Shown one piece after another: positions 18,117 through 27,098 of a DNA stretch of 42,281 nt. Numbering within the stretch: position 1 is the stretch's first letter; every line of letters begins with the position of its first letter. The notes under the pieces were generated by a model. It did no database searches. It saw nothing but the letters and a program-made list of their open reading frames with translations, and had not been told where the DNA came from. The DNA comes from Acidimicrobiaceae bacterium (GTDB taxonomy: Bacteria > Actinomycetota > Acidimicrobiia > Acidimicrobiales > RAAP-2), in the NCBI GenBank assembly GCA_003161575.1, contig PMOE01000006.1, positions 26,368-68,648 on the forward strand. Reading direction: 5' to 3'. The translations under genes and the position numbers were made by a program.

Positions 18117-19259
18117 TCAGCTGACGGCGCCGGCTTCTCGGAGTTTGGCGACGGTGGCCTCCTCCACGCCCCACGCGGCCAGCGCCTGCTCGGTGTCTTT
18201 GCCCGGTGGCGAGGGCGGACGGGAGATCACCGCGGGCGTCCGACTGAACCGAGGAGCGGGGGCGGGCTGGGTAACGCCATCGACCTCCACATAGGTCCCT
18301 CGGCTCTGATTGTGCGGGTGCCGGTGGGCTTCGAACGGCGAGAGGACCGGCGCCGCACAGGCGTCAGTGCCGTCGAAGACCGCGGCCCACTCGTCCCTTG
18401 TCTTGGTGGCAAAGATCTCGGCGAAGCGCACCTTCATCTCGGGCCACTTGTCCCGGTCCATCTGGTCGGGGAGCTCGGCGCCCTCAAGCCCCATGCCCTT
18501 CAGGAGCTCTTTGTAGAATTTGGCTTCGATCGCACCGACAGCGAAGTACTGGTCATCGGCGGTCTCGTAGACCTCGTAAAACGGGGCGCCGGTGTCCAAG
18601 ATGTTGGCCCCGCGCTTTTCCGTCCACAACCCGAATTGGCGGAAAGCGAAGATCATGGTCATCAACGACGCCGCCCCATCCACCATTGCCGCGTCGACCA
18701 CTTGGCCCTGACCCGATCGGCCAGCCTCGATGAGGGCGGCCACCACCCCGAAGGCAAGCAACATGCCGCCGCCGCCGAAGTCGCCCACCAAGTTGAGCGG
18801 GGGCACCGGCGGCGAGTCGGCTCTCCCGATCGGCCACAACGACCCGGAGATCGAGATGTAGTCGATGTCGTGACCAGCGGTGTCGGCAAGTGGTCCCTCC
18901 TGGCCCCAACCCGTCATGCGGCCGTAGACGAGCCTCGGGTTACGGACCGAACACGGCTCAGGCCCCAGACCCAACCGCTCGGCCACCCCTGGGCGGAACC
19001 CCTCGATCAGCACGTCGGCCTGCTCTACCAAATCGAGCACCAGGGCCGCCCCGTCGGGATGCTTCAGGTCAACACCGACCGACGGGCGGCTCCGATTCAA
19101 GAGGTCCCAGTAGGGCTCCTCGTAGGTGGCGCCCCCCTGGGGTGCCCGTTCGAGACGGATGACGTCGGCGCCGGCGTCGGCGAGGAGCATGCAGGCGTAG
19201 GGGGCGGGCCCAATGCCCGCCAGCTCGATCACCTTCACACCGGCGAGGGGACCGCTCAT
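18117..19259 (-). CDS. CaiB/BaiF family CoA protein, alpha-methylacyl-CoA racemase
   Basis: A 380-residue class III CoA-transferase fold protein. The catalytic residues of Mycobacterium tuberculosis MCR (His126, Asp156, Glu241) appear here at His130 (AGHDIDY), Asp160 (NLVGDFGGGG) and Glu245 (VGAIE), a constant offset of four, which argues for racemase rather than CoA transfer. The role would be epimerising 2-methylacyl-CoA so that branched chains or sterol side chains can be beta-oxidised. The acyl-CoA dehydrogenase at 23-24 kb is a plausible partner, but the two are not in one operon. Confidence 0.88.
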   Translation of the reverse strand: MSGPLAGVKVIELAGIGPAPYACMLLADAGADVIRLERAPQGGATYEEPYWDLLNRSRPSVGVDLKHPDGAALVLDLVEQADVLIEGFRPGVAERLGLGPEPCSVRNPRLVYGRMTGWGQEGPLADTAGHDIDYISISGSLWPIGRADSPPVPPLNLVGDFGGGGMLLAFGVVAALIEAGRSGQGQVVDAAMVDGAASLMTMIFAFRQFGLWTEKRGANILDTGAPFYEVYETADDQYFAVGAIEAKFYKELLKGMGLEGAELPDQMDRDKWPEMKVRFAEIFATKTRDEWAAVFDGTDACAAPVLSPFEAHRHPHNQSRGTYVEVDGVTQPAPAPRFSRTPAVISRPPSPPGKDTEQALAAWGVEEATVAKLREAGAVS

Positions 19260-19433
19260 CGCACCGGGCCTATTCCTTGCGCACGCGTCTCAAACATGCC
19301 CCGGATGCTGACCGTTGGCGCCCCGGTGGTCAAGCCGACGAAGCGGACGGGACAGACGGTCCCCGGCCGGGCACGCCCACGGACCCTCGGTCCATGTCAT
19401 GCTCTGGCGCGTTATGGGGACAGCGGCCGGAGC

Positions 19434-20867
19434 ATGACCAAGAGAGCCGGGCTCGTCCCCCAGGGTTTTCTCTTCGGTGTGGCGACCGCTGGCTACCAGA
19501 TCGAGGGTGGCTACAACGGCCGGGGCGAGCCCCGTAACAATTGGTACGGCTGGGAAGCCTCGGGTCGAGTAGAACCTTCGGGCACCGCCATTGGGTTCTG
19601 GGACCGTTACGAGGAACATCTCGACCTGGTCGCCGGCCTCGGCTGCGACTCGTTCCGGATGTCGGTCGAGTGGGCCCGGATCGTCCCTGAACAAGGTCAT
19701 GTCGACGAGCGGGCGGTGGCCCGCTACCGCGCCATCCTGAGAGCGTGCGCCGACCGCCAGCTCACGCCCTTGGTCACGTTGCACCACTACACGCATCCGT
19801 GGTGGCTCGGCGAGTCGTTCTGGCTGCGGCCTGACGCTCCCGAGAGGTTCTGCGAGTGGGCGCGGCTGGCACTCGATCATCTCGGTGATCTCTGTACACA
19901 CTGGGTGACCACCAACGAGTGCAACGCCCTGGCTATCCAGAGTTTTCTTCTCGGCACGTTCCCCCCCGGCAAGCTCGGCGCGCTGGCCGACGTCGTGACC
20001 GCCCTCGACCATCTGGTGGCGGGCCACGTGCTCGCCTACGACGCCATCAAGAGCCGAAACAGCGGGGCCACGGTTGCCACGAACAACTTCTCGCTCTCGG
20101 TCTATGAGTTCGACCGGCTCCCGCTCGATCTTCTCTTGGCCCGGGGCTCGGGCATCGGGCGTCGGGATCTCGCCGAGTGGCTGGCCGAACGGCGATCCGC
20201 CCACTACCTGGCCCTCGGACTGTCCGGCACGGTCCGAGGGGGGGTCGAGTGGGCGTTGCGAAGAGTCGCCGCCGGCGCCCTTCCCCTCGATCGAGCCCTG
20301 CCCAGGACAACCGCGGCGGTCTATGCCAGCAAGCACGACCGCTTGCTCGACGTAGCCCAGCTCGACTATTACGTGCCCCGCACATCGGAGCACTTCGCAG
20401 TGCCCGGTCACCGCACCTCGGGGAACCCGCGTCGAGCGTGGGGACCCACTCGCGACCTGTGGGACGACCGGCCCGACCCGGCCGGCTTCTCCGAGTACCT
20501 CCGGCTCGCGGCGACCTCGGGACTTGACGTGTGGGTGGTAGAGAACGGGATGTGCAACCGAGTCCGCCGGGGCCGCTCGTACCCGCGGCTCGACGGATGG
20601 ACCAGGGACCGCTACTTGCGCGAGAACCTCGCGGCTCTGGTCGGCGCCATCGATGCCGCAGTGCCGGTAACCGGGTACTGGCACTGGACCCTGGCGGACA
20701 ACTACGAGTGGGGAACGTACGAGCCGCGATTCGGCCTCTACGGCGTGGATCGTGATCGGGGGATCGTCCTGACCCGAACCGACGCCATGGGGATCGATTC
20801 GGCGCAGAGCTACCGCCAGTTGATCGCCGACCTGCGCGCCGGTGACAGATCGGTGTTGGCGCCCTGA
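19434..20867 (+). CDS. Glycoside hydrolase family 1 (beta-glycosidase)
   Basis: A retaining beta-glycosidase of 477 residues, cytoplasmic (no signal peptide). It opens with FLFGVATAGYQIEGG and contains SVEWARIVPEQG, the acid/base Glu162 and the nucleophile Glu370 in VVENG, and ends with GYWHWTLADNYEWG, all GH1 hallmarks. The acid/base motif reads TTNECN where most members have T-x-N-E-P. The frame is open far upstream over the neighbouring genes, but the protein begins at ATG 19434. It overlaps the kinase gene by one base (TGATG), so a galactoside substrate is likely. Confidence 0.88.
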   Translation: MTKRAGLVPQGFLFGVATAGYQIEGGYNGRGEPRNNWYGWEASGRVEPSGTAIGFWDRYEEHLDLVAGLGCDSFRMSVEWARIVPEQGHVDERAVARYRAILRACADRQLTPLVTLHHYTHPWWLGESFWLRPDAPERFCEWARLALDHLGDLCTHWVTTNECNALAIQSFLLGTFPPGKLGALADVVTALDHLVAGHVLAYDAIKSRNSGATVATNNFSLSVYEFDRLPLDLLLARGSGIGRRDLAEWLAERRSAHYLALGLSGTVRGGVEWALRRVAAGALPLDRALPRTTAAVYASKHDRLLDVAQLDYYVPRTSEHFAVPGHRTSGNPRRAWGPTRDLWDDRPDPAGFSEYLRLAATSGLDVWVVENGMCNRVRRGRSYPRLDGWTRDRYLRENLAALVGAIDAAVPVTGYWHWTLADNYEWGTYEPRFGLYGVDRDRGIVLTRTDAMGIDSAQSYRQLIADLRAGDRSVLAP

Positions 20868-21973
20868 TGAACCGAATAGTTCCCACCGACGACGTGTACC
20901 GGAACGTGTCGGTCCGGGCCCCCGGGCGAGTCAACCTGATCGGCGACCACACCGACTACAACGAGGGCCTGGCCCTGCCAATGGCCATCGACCTTCAGAC
21001 CGCGGTCGGCTTCATCGAGAGCGGCTCGGGGAGACTCCTCCTCTACACCACTTTCGACCCACATCCCGCCGACCTGCCTGTCGACATTCCCTTCGATCCC
21101 GACGTCCTGGCCGGGATCACACCCCCGTGGGCATCCCTCGCTGCAGCGGTCGCGGCGCAAGTGGCCGCCCCTCACGGCGGGGTGGGGCGCATCACCAGCA
21201 CGTTGCCCAGCGGGGCCGGGCTGTCTTCTTCCGCGGCCTTCTCCGTGGCCCTGGCCACCGCCCTCGGGTTCGCCGCGCCTCCACGGGTGATGGCCGAGCT
21301 GTGCCGGCGGGCCGAAGCGGCGGTCGGCGTCAGCGTCGGATTGATGGATCCGATGGTGGTCACCGGCGCCGAGGCCGGCAAAGCCATGATGATCGACTTC
21401 TCGACGCTGCATTTCGAACACGTGAGTATCCCCGAAGACGCCCACATCGTGGTCGTCCACTCGGGCATAGACCGGGTCTTGCGCGCGACTCCTTACAACG
21501 CCCGCCGAGCCGAATGCGAGGCAGCAGCCGTCGAGCTCGGAGTTCCCCTCGGCCGGGCCGAACAAGCAGATCTCCCCGGCATGCTCGACCCGGTTCTCCG
21601 CCGCCGCACCCGACACGTGGTGACTGAGTGCCAGCGAGTCCTTGCCTACGCCGACGCCATGGCTTCGGGCGACCTGGCCGCGGCGGGCACGTTGATGCTC
21701 GAGAGTCACCGGAGTCTGGCCCAGGACTTCGAAGCGTCCACCCCGCGGGTCGACGAGCTGGTGGGGTCGTTGGCCTCGATGCCCGGTGTCTACGGTGCGA
21801 GGATGACCGGCGGCGGGTTCGGTGGCTGCGTGGTGGCCCTGACCGAACCCGGGGCACTCAACCCGTCCACCTGGGGCGACCGAGCGTGGCGGGTGATCCC
21901 CTCGGCCGGAGTGTCGCTGACGGAGCGACCGGCTGCACCGGAGAATTTCGAGGGTGGCGGCGACGCAGTGTGA
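20867..21973 (+). CDS. Galactokinase-like GHMP kinase
   Basis: A 368-residue GHMP kinase with the galactokinase signature GRVNLIGDHTDYNEG (residues 20-34; usual form GEHTDYN), the ATP-binding PSGAGLSSS (114-122) and the third motif MTGGGFGGC from Met313. The catalytic Asp is kept as Asp161, but the usual M-D-Q signature reads M-D-P. It would phosphorylate galactose at C1 to enter the Leloir pathway; no galT or galE is nearby. Related sugar kinases (for example for GalNAc) cannot be excluded. Its stop lies one base from that of trpD, tail to tail. Confidence 0.82.
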   Translation: MNRIVPTDDVYRNVSVRAPGRVNLIGDHTDYNEGLALPMAIDLQTAVGFIESGSGRLLLYTTFDPHPADLPVDIPFDPDVLAGITPPWASLAAAVAAQVAAPHGGVGRITSTLPSGAGLSSSAAFSVALATALGFAAPPRVMAELCRRAEAAVGVSVGLMDPMVVTGAEAGKAMMIDFSTLHFEHVSIPEDAHIVVVHSGIDRVLRATPYNARRAECEAAAVELGVPLGRAEQADLPGMLDPVLRRRTRHVVTECQRVLAYADAMASGDLAAAGTLMLESHRSLAQDFEASTPRVDELVGSLASMPGVYGARMTGGGFGGCVVALTEPGALNPSTWGDRAWRVIPSAGVSLTERPAAPENFEGGGDAV

Positions 21974-21974
21974 C

Positions 21975-23063
21975 TCAGGCGGGCGCACCTTCGGCCGCCT
22001 GCGCAGATGCGTCCTTTGACACTCGCACGAGGCCGGCCAGGGCTTGCGCCGCCCGCCCCTCATCGATCGAGGCGCAGGCCAGCTCGACTCCGGCGGCCAG
22101 ATCGTCCGCCCGCCCGCCGACGACCAGGGCCCCAGCCGCGTTCAACACCCCGATGTCTCGACGCGGACTCTTCTCTCCCCCGAGCACCCGGCGGATGGCC
22201 TCGGCGTTGAACGTGGCATCGCCACCACGCAGATCGCCGAGGCTGGCCGGCTCGAAGCCGAGGTCGGTCGGGTCGAGGCGCCACGTGTGCACTTCAAAGG
22301 ACCCTGTTCCGTCGCCGGTCAGGTCGATCACCGTTGAAGGGGAGGTCACGCTCAGCTCGTCGAGTCCATCGTCGCCGTAGACGACCATCGACCGGCGGCT
22401 GCCGTTGGCCCCAAGCACACCGGCCATCTTGGGGGCCATGAGTGGGTCGCTCACCCCGACAAGTTGAAAGGCGGCATGCGCCGGGTTGGCCAACGGTCCG
22501 AGGAAATTGAACACGGTGGGCACCCCGAGTTCGCCGCGCACCGGACCGACAAAGCGCATAGCCGGGTGGAAGCGTTGGGCGAAACAGAAACCCAGACCGA
22601 CCTCTTCGATGCAACGGGTGACACCTGCGGCTCCGAGCTCGATCTCCACGCCGAGCGCCTCGAGAACATCGGCCGTTCCGACCGAGGAGGACGCCGCTCG
22701 GTTCCCGTGTTTGCACACCCTCACCCCGGCGCCCGCTGCGATGCACGCGGCGATGGTGGAGACGTTGATGCTCGCCAGTCGATCGCCGCCTGTCCCCACC
22801 ACGTCGACCAGATCGCCATCGATCGGGAGGGGCTCGGCGTGGGCCAATAGGGCCCGCGCCATGCCGGTCATCTCGCTGACCGATTCGCCCTTGGCCCGCA
22901 AGGCTACGAGCAGCGCGCCGATCTGGGCCGGTGTCGCGTCACCCGAGAGCACTTCGCCGAGCACGCATTCGGCCTCTTCGACCGAGAGCGACTCACCGGC
23001 GAGCAAGCGACCGAGCACCCCGGGCCACGAGCCCAGCTGTGAAAAGGTCACGCGGTCGGGCAA
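21975..23063 (-). CDS. trpD: Anthranilate phosphoribosyltransferase
   Basis: TrpD joins anthranilate and PRPP, the second step of tryptophan synthesis. The 362-residue protein has the PRPP motif GTGGD (90-94), NVSTIAA, KHGNRAASS (118-126) and FNFLGPLANP. The start is a TTG at 23063, two bases from the acyl-CoA dehydrogenase stop, with GGTGGG upstream; a GTG four codons later is the alternative. No other trp genes are in the window, so the pathway genes are dispersed. Confidence 0.95.
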   Translation of the reverse strand: MPDRVTFSQLGSWPGVLGRLLAGESLSVEEAECVLGEVLSGDATPAQIGALLVALRAKGESVSEMTGMARALLAHAEPLPIDGDLVDVVGTGGDRLASINVSTIAACIAAGAGVRVCKHGNRAASSSVGTADVLEALGVEIELGAAGVTRCIEEVGLGFCFAQRFHPAMRFVGPVRGELGVPTVFNFLGPLANPAHAAFQLVGVSDPLMAPKMAGVLGANGSRRSMVVYGDDGLDELSVTSPSTVIDLTGDGTGSFEVHTWRLDPTDLGFEPASLGDLRGGDATFNAEAIRRVLGGEKSPRRDIGVLNAAGALVVGGRADDLAAGVELACASIDEGRAAQALAGLVRVSKDASAQAAEGAPA

Positions 23064-23064
23064 G

Positions 23065-24240
23065 TCAGTCCCACCACAAGTCGCCGTCGATCACGCCGCG
23101 GGCTATGAGGCCGAGCTGGACCTGAGAGGTCCCCTCGACGATGGTCAGCTGCTTCGCGTCGCGGTACCACTGCTCGGTCGGGTGGTCCTCCATGTAACCG
23201 GCGGCACCCAGCAGCTGGACAGCCAGTCCGGAGGCTCGCACCGCCAGTTCAGTGGCGTGGTACTTGGCTATCGACAGGTAGGGGACATATTCTTTGGTGA
23301 ATTTTCCGGCGTCGGCCATCGCGGCCGCCCGGTAGGTGAGGAGCCGGGCCGCCTCGATGTCGACAGCGCACTTGGCGATCTCCCATTGAATTCCCTGGAA
23401 GTCGGCGATCGTCTTGGAGAAGGCGGCCCGCTGCTTCACATATTCGGTGGCATACATGAGGGCGCCTTCGGCCAGGCCGATGCCTCGGGCCGCCACGATC
23501 GGCCGCATCGAGTTGAGGCCCAGCATGGCCAGACGGAACCCGCCCACCTCCCCGATCACGTTTTCGGCCGGCACGAACACCCCGTCGAGCAGCAGCTCGC
23601 CGGTGTCCACACCTCGCACACCCATCTTGTGGTCGATCCGCCCAACCTCGACGCCCTCCCAGCTCCGCTCCACGATGAAGGCGGTCACCGAGTCGTGGGC
23701 CCGGCTGGTGGGCTCGGCCGTCTTGGCGAACACGGTGTACCAGTCCGCCTCACGCACCCCTGACATCCAGCACTTGGTGCCGGACAGGATCCAGCCGCCC
23801 TGCCGATCGGGATCGGGAACGGCCCGGGTCCTCATCCCCATCACGTCGCTGCCGGCCTGGGGCTCAGAGAGCCCGAACGCCGCCCGCACCGAACCGTCGG
23901 CGATGCCGGGGAGATACCGGTGCTTCTGCTCGTCGGTCCCGGCGATCAGCACCGGACCCGTCGGGAGGCGGGTGAGCAAGAGCATGAGGGCGGCCGAGTT
24001 GGAGTACTTGGCCACTTCTTCGATGGCGATGGTCAGCCCGAGGATGCCAGCCCCTGATCCGCCGAGCTCTTCGGGCAGGCACAAGCCGAGCATCCCGGCC
24101 TCTTTGAAGGCGGAGAAGAGATCGGCGGGGTATTCCCCGGATCGGTCGATCTCTCGGGCCCGAGGCTTGACCTTGTCCCGGGCCAGCCGCCGGACCGAGT
24201 GCTGGAGCGCCGTGAGTTCGTCGGAAAGCTCGAAATCCAC
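23065..24240 (-). CDS. Acyl-CoA dehydrogenase
   Basis: An FAD enzyme that oxidises acyl-CoA to the 2-enoyl-CoA. The 391-residue protein has the two family signatures (FGLSEPQAGSDVMG and the C-terminal QLLGAAGYMEDHPTEQWYRD) and the catalytic base Glu369 in IVEGTSQVQ, the short-chain ACAD position. It starts at GTG 24240 and is closely followed by trpD, an unrelated function, so the two may only share transcription. Chain length or branched-chain preference cannot be read from sequence. Confidence 0.92.
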   Translation of the reverse strand: MDFELSDELTALQHSVRRLARDKVKPRAREIDRSGEYPADLFSAFKEAGMLGLCLPEELGGSGAGILGLTIAIEEVAKYSNSAALMLLLTRLPTGPVLIAGTDEQKHRYLPGIADGSVRAAFGLSEPQAGSDVMGMRTRAVPDPDRQGGWILSGTKCWMSGVREADWYTVFAKTAEPTSRAHDSVTAFIVERSWEGVEVGRIDHKMGVRGVDTGELLLDGVFVPAENVIGEVGGFRLAMLGLNSMRPIVAARGIGLAEGALMYATEYVKQRAAFSKTIADFQGIQWEIAKCAVDIEAARLLTYRAAAMADAGKFTKEYVPYLSIAKYHATELAVRASGLAVQLLGAAGYMEDHPTEQWYRDAKQLTIVEGTSQVQLGLIARGVIDGDLWWD

Positions 24241-24397
24241 CGCGGCAGGCTAACCGACCCGCCCCGCCGGATCGGCGTGGGCCGCCGGGGAGCCCAGGGG
24301 GTCGACGCCATCAGGGACGGCCGGCGCTCTCGGCCTAGGTTCGGTGCCCCCTCCATCGCTGCATTGCAGGCCTAACGGTGCTATGACATTGCCATTC

Positions 24398-24413
24398 GTG
24401 CGCGGGAGCGCAC
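24398..24413 (+). other. 5' leader hairpin with GNRA-type loop
   Basis: GTGCGC / GCGCAC, a perfect 6-bp stem closed by GGGA, ends nine bases before the GAGGGGG ribosome binding site of the DUF5684-type gene. An extended -10-like TGCTATGAC is at 24379-24387. It may stabilise the mRNA or adjust translation; this is inferred from structure alone. Confidence 0.4.
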
Positions 24414-24433
24414 AGCCAGATGAGGGGGTACTC

Positions 24434-25024
24434 ATGGCGGGCTTGCTCAGCGCTGTTACCTACACGACCACCGGCTCGGGCCTCTCGGTCGGCGTGCTGC
24501 TCATCATCTACGTCATCGTGTACATCGTGTTCGCCCTGGGCGTCTACGGGTCGTTCCAGAAAGCCGGCCAACCGGGGTGGGCCGCCTTCATTCCGTTCTA
24601 CAACTGGTGGATCATGTTGAAGGTTGCAGGTCGGCCGACGGCGTGGTTCTGGTTCATCTTCCTCGCCATCATCCCGTTCATCGGTTCGATCGCCCTCCTC
24701 GTTATCGGCATCATCGTGCTGAACGACGTCTCCAAGAGCTTCGGCCATGGGGGTGCTTTCACGGTCGGCTTGGTGCTCCTCGGACCGATCTTCTGGTACG
24801 TCTTGTGGCTCGGACCGAGCACCTACCGCGGGCCAGCCGCCCTCGCCGGCCGTGGACCCGGCGGGTACCCCCCGGGTGGCTATGCACCCCAGCCCGGTCA
24901 GGCCTATCCCCCCGGTGGCTATGCACCACAGCCCGGTCAGAACTATCCCCCCGGTGGCTATGCCCCGCAACCCGGTCAGGCGTATCCGCCAGCCCAGCAG
25001 CCACCGACGGCACCGCCGCAGTAG
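24434..25024 (+). CDS. DUF5684-type membrane protein with Pro/Gly/Tyr repeat tail
   Basis: A 196-residue membrane protein. Four hydrophobic helices (about 18-37, 50-62, 70-95 and 108-127) include the segment QKAGQPGWAAFIPFYNWW, typical of small DUF5684 signal-peptidase-like neighbours whose function is unknown. The tail from residue 138 consists of three exact-to-near repeats of YPPGGYAPQPGQ plus one residue, then a Pro/Gln end. A GAGGGGG site six bases upstream fixes ATG 24434. The low-complexity tail resembles cytoplasmic or surface interaction tails of other actinobacterial membrane proteins. Confidence 0.75.
   Translation: MAGLLSAVTYTTTGSGLSVGVLLIIYVIVYIVFALGVYGSFQKAGQPGWAAFIPFYNWWIMLKVAGRPTAWFWFIFLAIIPFIGSIALLVIGIIVLNDVSKSFGHGGAFTVGLVLLGPIFWYVLWLGPSTYRGPAALAGRGPGGYPPGGYAPQPGQAYPPGGYAPQPGQNYPPGGYAPQPGQAYPPAQQPPTAPPQ
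24866..24982 (+). repeat. Three tandem 39-base repeats encoding YPPGGYAPQPGQ-type units
   Basis: The unit is 13 codons long and occurs three times in frame, with few base differences between copies, followed by a degenerate fourth start (YPP). High identity at DNA level suggests recent expansion or slippage. Confidence 0.9.
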
Positions 25025-25161
25025 CCACCCCGTCTTCTTCCGAGCCTCCGGGCCCACCGCCCAGGGTCGGGGCAGTTCTGTCGGTCCGGAAGCGAGTGGG
25101 TCATTGCAAGAGGCTGGGGTGCGGAAACATTCGGGAGCTCGGCAAGTAATTTTGCGACGGC

Positions 25162-26718
25162 GTGACCGGCTCGATCCCCCCTTCTGAACCCGCCGACCCC
25201 GGTCCGGCGATCGTAGATCGCCGGACCCTCCAGGCGGCGCGGCGCAAAGAACGCAAAAAGGAAAGACGAAAATGGCCCCGTCGACTGCTGATCGGGTTGG
25301 GGAGCCTGGTCCTGCTGGTCGCCGCCGTCGGGCTTGGAGGCATCGTCTACGCCAACTACCGCTTCCACCAGATCCACAAGGTCCACGCCGATCACCTCGT
25401 CAAAGCGGCCCCGGCCGGTCGCCCCTTCAACATCTTGATCGTCGGTTCGGACTCCCGGTCCTTCGTGTCCAACGCGACCCAGCAGAAGGCCTTTGGCAGC
25501 GGCAGCGTCGAGAGCGGGCAACGCAGCGATGTCACGATCATCGCCAAGGTGGTCCCGGCCACCAAGCAGGTGTTCCTCATCTCTATCCCGCGCGACCTGT
25601 GGGTCGACATCCCCGGTGATGTGCCCGGCGTCTCCGGCATGAACCGGATCAACGCCGCATTCAACAGCGGCCCGGATCTGCTCATTCAGACCATTGAGCG
25701 TGACCTCCACATCCCGATCAACCACTACGTCTCAGTGAATTTCAACGGGTTTCAAGGGATGGTGGACGCACTCGGAGGGATCACCATGAATTTCCCAACG
25801 CCGGTCAAGGACCAGTACTCGGGACTGGACGTGACCCAGACCGGCTGTCAGCTCGTCCCCGGGACGACGGCCCTCGAACTGGTCCGGGCTCGCCACCTCT
25901 ATTACCAAAAGAACGGCTACTGGGAGTACGACGGGCTCAGCGACTTCAGCCGAATCCAGCGTCAGGACGCTTTCTTCCGGGCGGTTCTCCAGAAGCTCAA
26001 CGCTTCGATCACCAACCCCATCGCCATCAACAATTTTATCAGCGCTGCCGTTGGGAATCTCACCATCGACGACACCTTGGGTGAAGGTGACCTGTTCCGA
26101 TTGGCCGAGGAGCTTCATGGGCTGCCCCAGGCCAACCTCCACACCGAGACTCTCCCGACCTACGGGTTCACCACCGGCGGTGGTGCTTCGGTGCTTGGCG
26201 AGGCTCAGCCCTACGCCAATGACATGACCTTGGGTTTCAACCTGTCGGGACTCCCGGCCGCCTCGACGACAACCACTGTTCCGCACCGCACGACGACCAC
26301 CACGGTTCCCCCCCTAGCGCCATCGGCAGTCAGCGTAGAAGTCCTCAATGGGTCGAACTGGAACAAGCCGATCGCCAGTGACACCGCGGCCGAACTCCGT
26401 CAGGCCGGATTCGTGGTCTCCTCGGTCGCCAACGCCTCGACCGAGACGGTCACCGCCTCACAGATCGAGTACGCAGAAGGGGACAGAGCGGCGGCCGATG
26501 CCGTGGCCATTCACATCGGGGGTCCCTCCGAGTTGGCCGCCGACCCTCAGCTGCACGGCAACGATGTCATCGTGACAATCGGGAGCTCGTTCACCGGCGT
26601 GACCTCGAGTTCGAGCGGCCCCACCACGACAACGACAGTGCCGCCGCCTCCGGGGAACGTCTATACCAACACCCAGCCCGAACCCTGGAACCCCGTCCCC
26701 TGCACTCTCCCGGGATGA
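25162..26718 (+). CDS. LytR-CpsA-Psr (LCP) family cell-wall glycopolymer ligase with LytR_C domain
   Basis: LCP enzymes attach polyprenyl-linked glycopolymers (in actinobacteria for example arabinogalactan) to peptidoglycan. The 518-residue protein has a basic cytoplasmic N terminus, a membrane helix at about 42-64, then the LCP domain: GSDSRS (95-100), QRSDVTI (120-126) with the phosphate/metal-binding Arg and Asp, SIPRDLWV (141-148) and INAAF. A Thr-rich linker precedes a LytR_C domain (about 390-470, VEVLNGSNW), and the end is Thr/Pro rich. The GTG start has only a weak ribosome binding site. Confidence 0.92.
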   Translation: MTGSIPPSEPADPGPAIVDRRTLQAARRKERKKERRKWPRRLLIGLGSLVLLVAAVGLGGIVYANYRFHQIHKVHADHLVKAAPAGRPFNILIVGSDSRSFVSNATQQKAFGSGSVESGQRSDVTIIAKVVPATKQVFLISIPRDLWVDIPGDVPGVSGMNRINAAFNSGPDLLIQTIERDLHIPINHYVSVNFNGFQGMVDALGGITMNFPTPVKDQYSGLDVTQTGCQLVPGTTALELVRARHLYYQKNGYWEYDGLSDFSRIQRQDAFFRAVLQKLNASITNPIAINNFISAAVGNLTIDDTLGEGDLFRLAEELHGLPQANLHTETLPTYGFTTGGGASVLGEAQPYANDMTLGFNLSGLPAASTTTTVPHRTTTTTVPPLAPSAVSVEVLNGSNWNKPIASDTAAELRQAGFVVSSVANASTETVTASQIEYAEGDRAAADAVAIHIGGPSELAADPQLHGNDVIVTIGSSFTGVTSSSSGPTTTTTVPPPPGNVYTNTQPEPWNPVPCTLPG

Positions 26719-26731
26719 GGGAGAGACGAAC

Positions 26732-26971
26732 TCAGGCCGACTTGCGCCGCTGGCGCACGATGCGCCGGCGCTCCCGCTCGGTCGTCCCGCCCCAGACGCC
26801 TTCGCGCTCGCGCTGGGCGAGGGCGTGCTCCAAGCAGGCCTGACGGACCGGGCATTCGGCGCAAATGGCTTTGGCCTCGGCCGCGTCGGCTTCGTCGTCA
26901 GTAACCGGGTAAAAGGCCTCGACATCGAGACCCCGGCAGGCGGCGTGCTTGCGCCACGTGGTGGCACTCAT
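26732..26971 (-). CDS. WhiB family iron-sulfur regulator
   Basis: A 79-residue actinobacterial transcription factor that binds a [4Fe-4S] cluster and the sigma factor. The four cysteine ligands are Cys12, Cys37, Cys40 and Cys46 in the C...CxxCxxxxxC pattern, followed by the turn GVWGG (58-62) and a basic C-terminal DNA-contacting segment (RRRIVRQRRK). ATG 26971 is preceded by AGAGGAAG; extra upstream codons are not needed. The gene converges on the LCP gene (13 bases between stops). The subtype is not assigned. Confidence 0.95.
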   Translation of the reverse strand: MSATTWRKHAACRGLDVEAFYPVTDDEADAAEAKAICAECPVRQACLEHALAQREREGVWGGTTERERRRIVRQRRKSA

Positions 26972-27068
26972 CGGAACACTTCCTCTAGGCAGACGAACTC
27001 GGGAACCCACCGGATCCGGCAGCACCGCCCGGATTTCCCGTGCCTGCGCCGAATTCGGCAGAACAAAG

Positions 27069-27098
27069 AGTATGACCGACGGGATGGCCCCCTGTAAA
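27069..27098 (-). promoter_or_regulatory. Candidate whiB promoter
   Basis: On the minus strand TTTACA (27098-27093), an 18-base spacer and CATACT (27074-27069) resemble sigma-70 type -35 and -10 boxes. Transcription would begin near 27062 and leave a leader of about 90 bases before the whiB ATG. The start is only some 20 bases past the DUF3501 stop. Confidence 0.5.

Noticed and set aside
17904..19433. Very long in-frame N-terminal extension (510 codons) upstream of the GH1 gene
   Set aside because: It runs antisense through the CoA racemase and surface protein genes, has no family pattern and GH1 proteins start at the chosen ATG; long open frames are expected opposite GC-rich genes.
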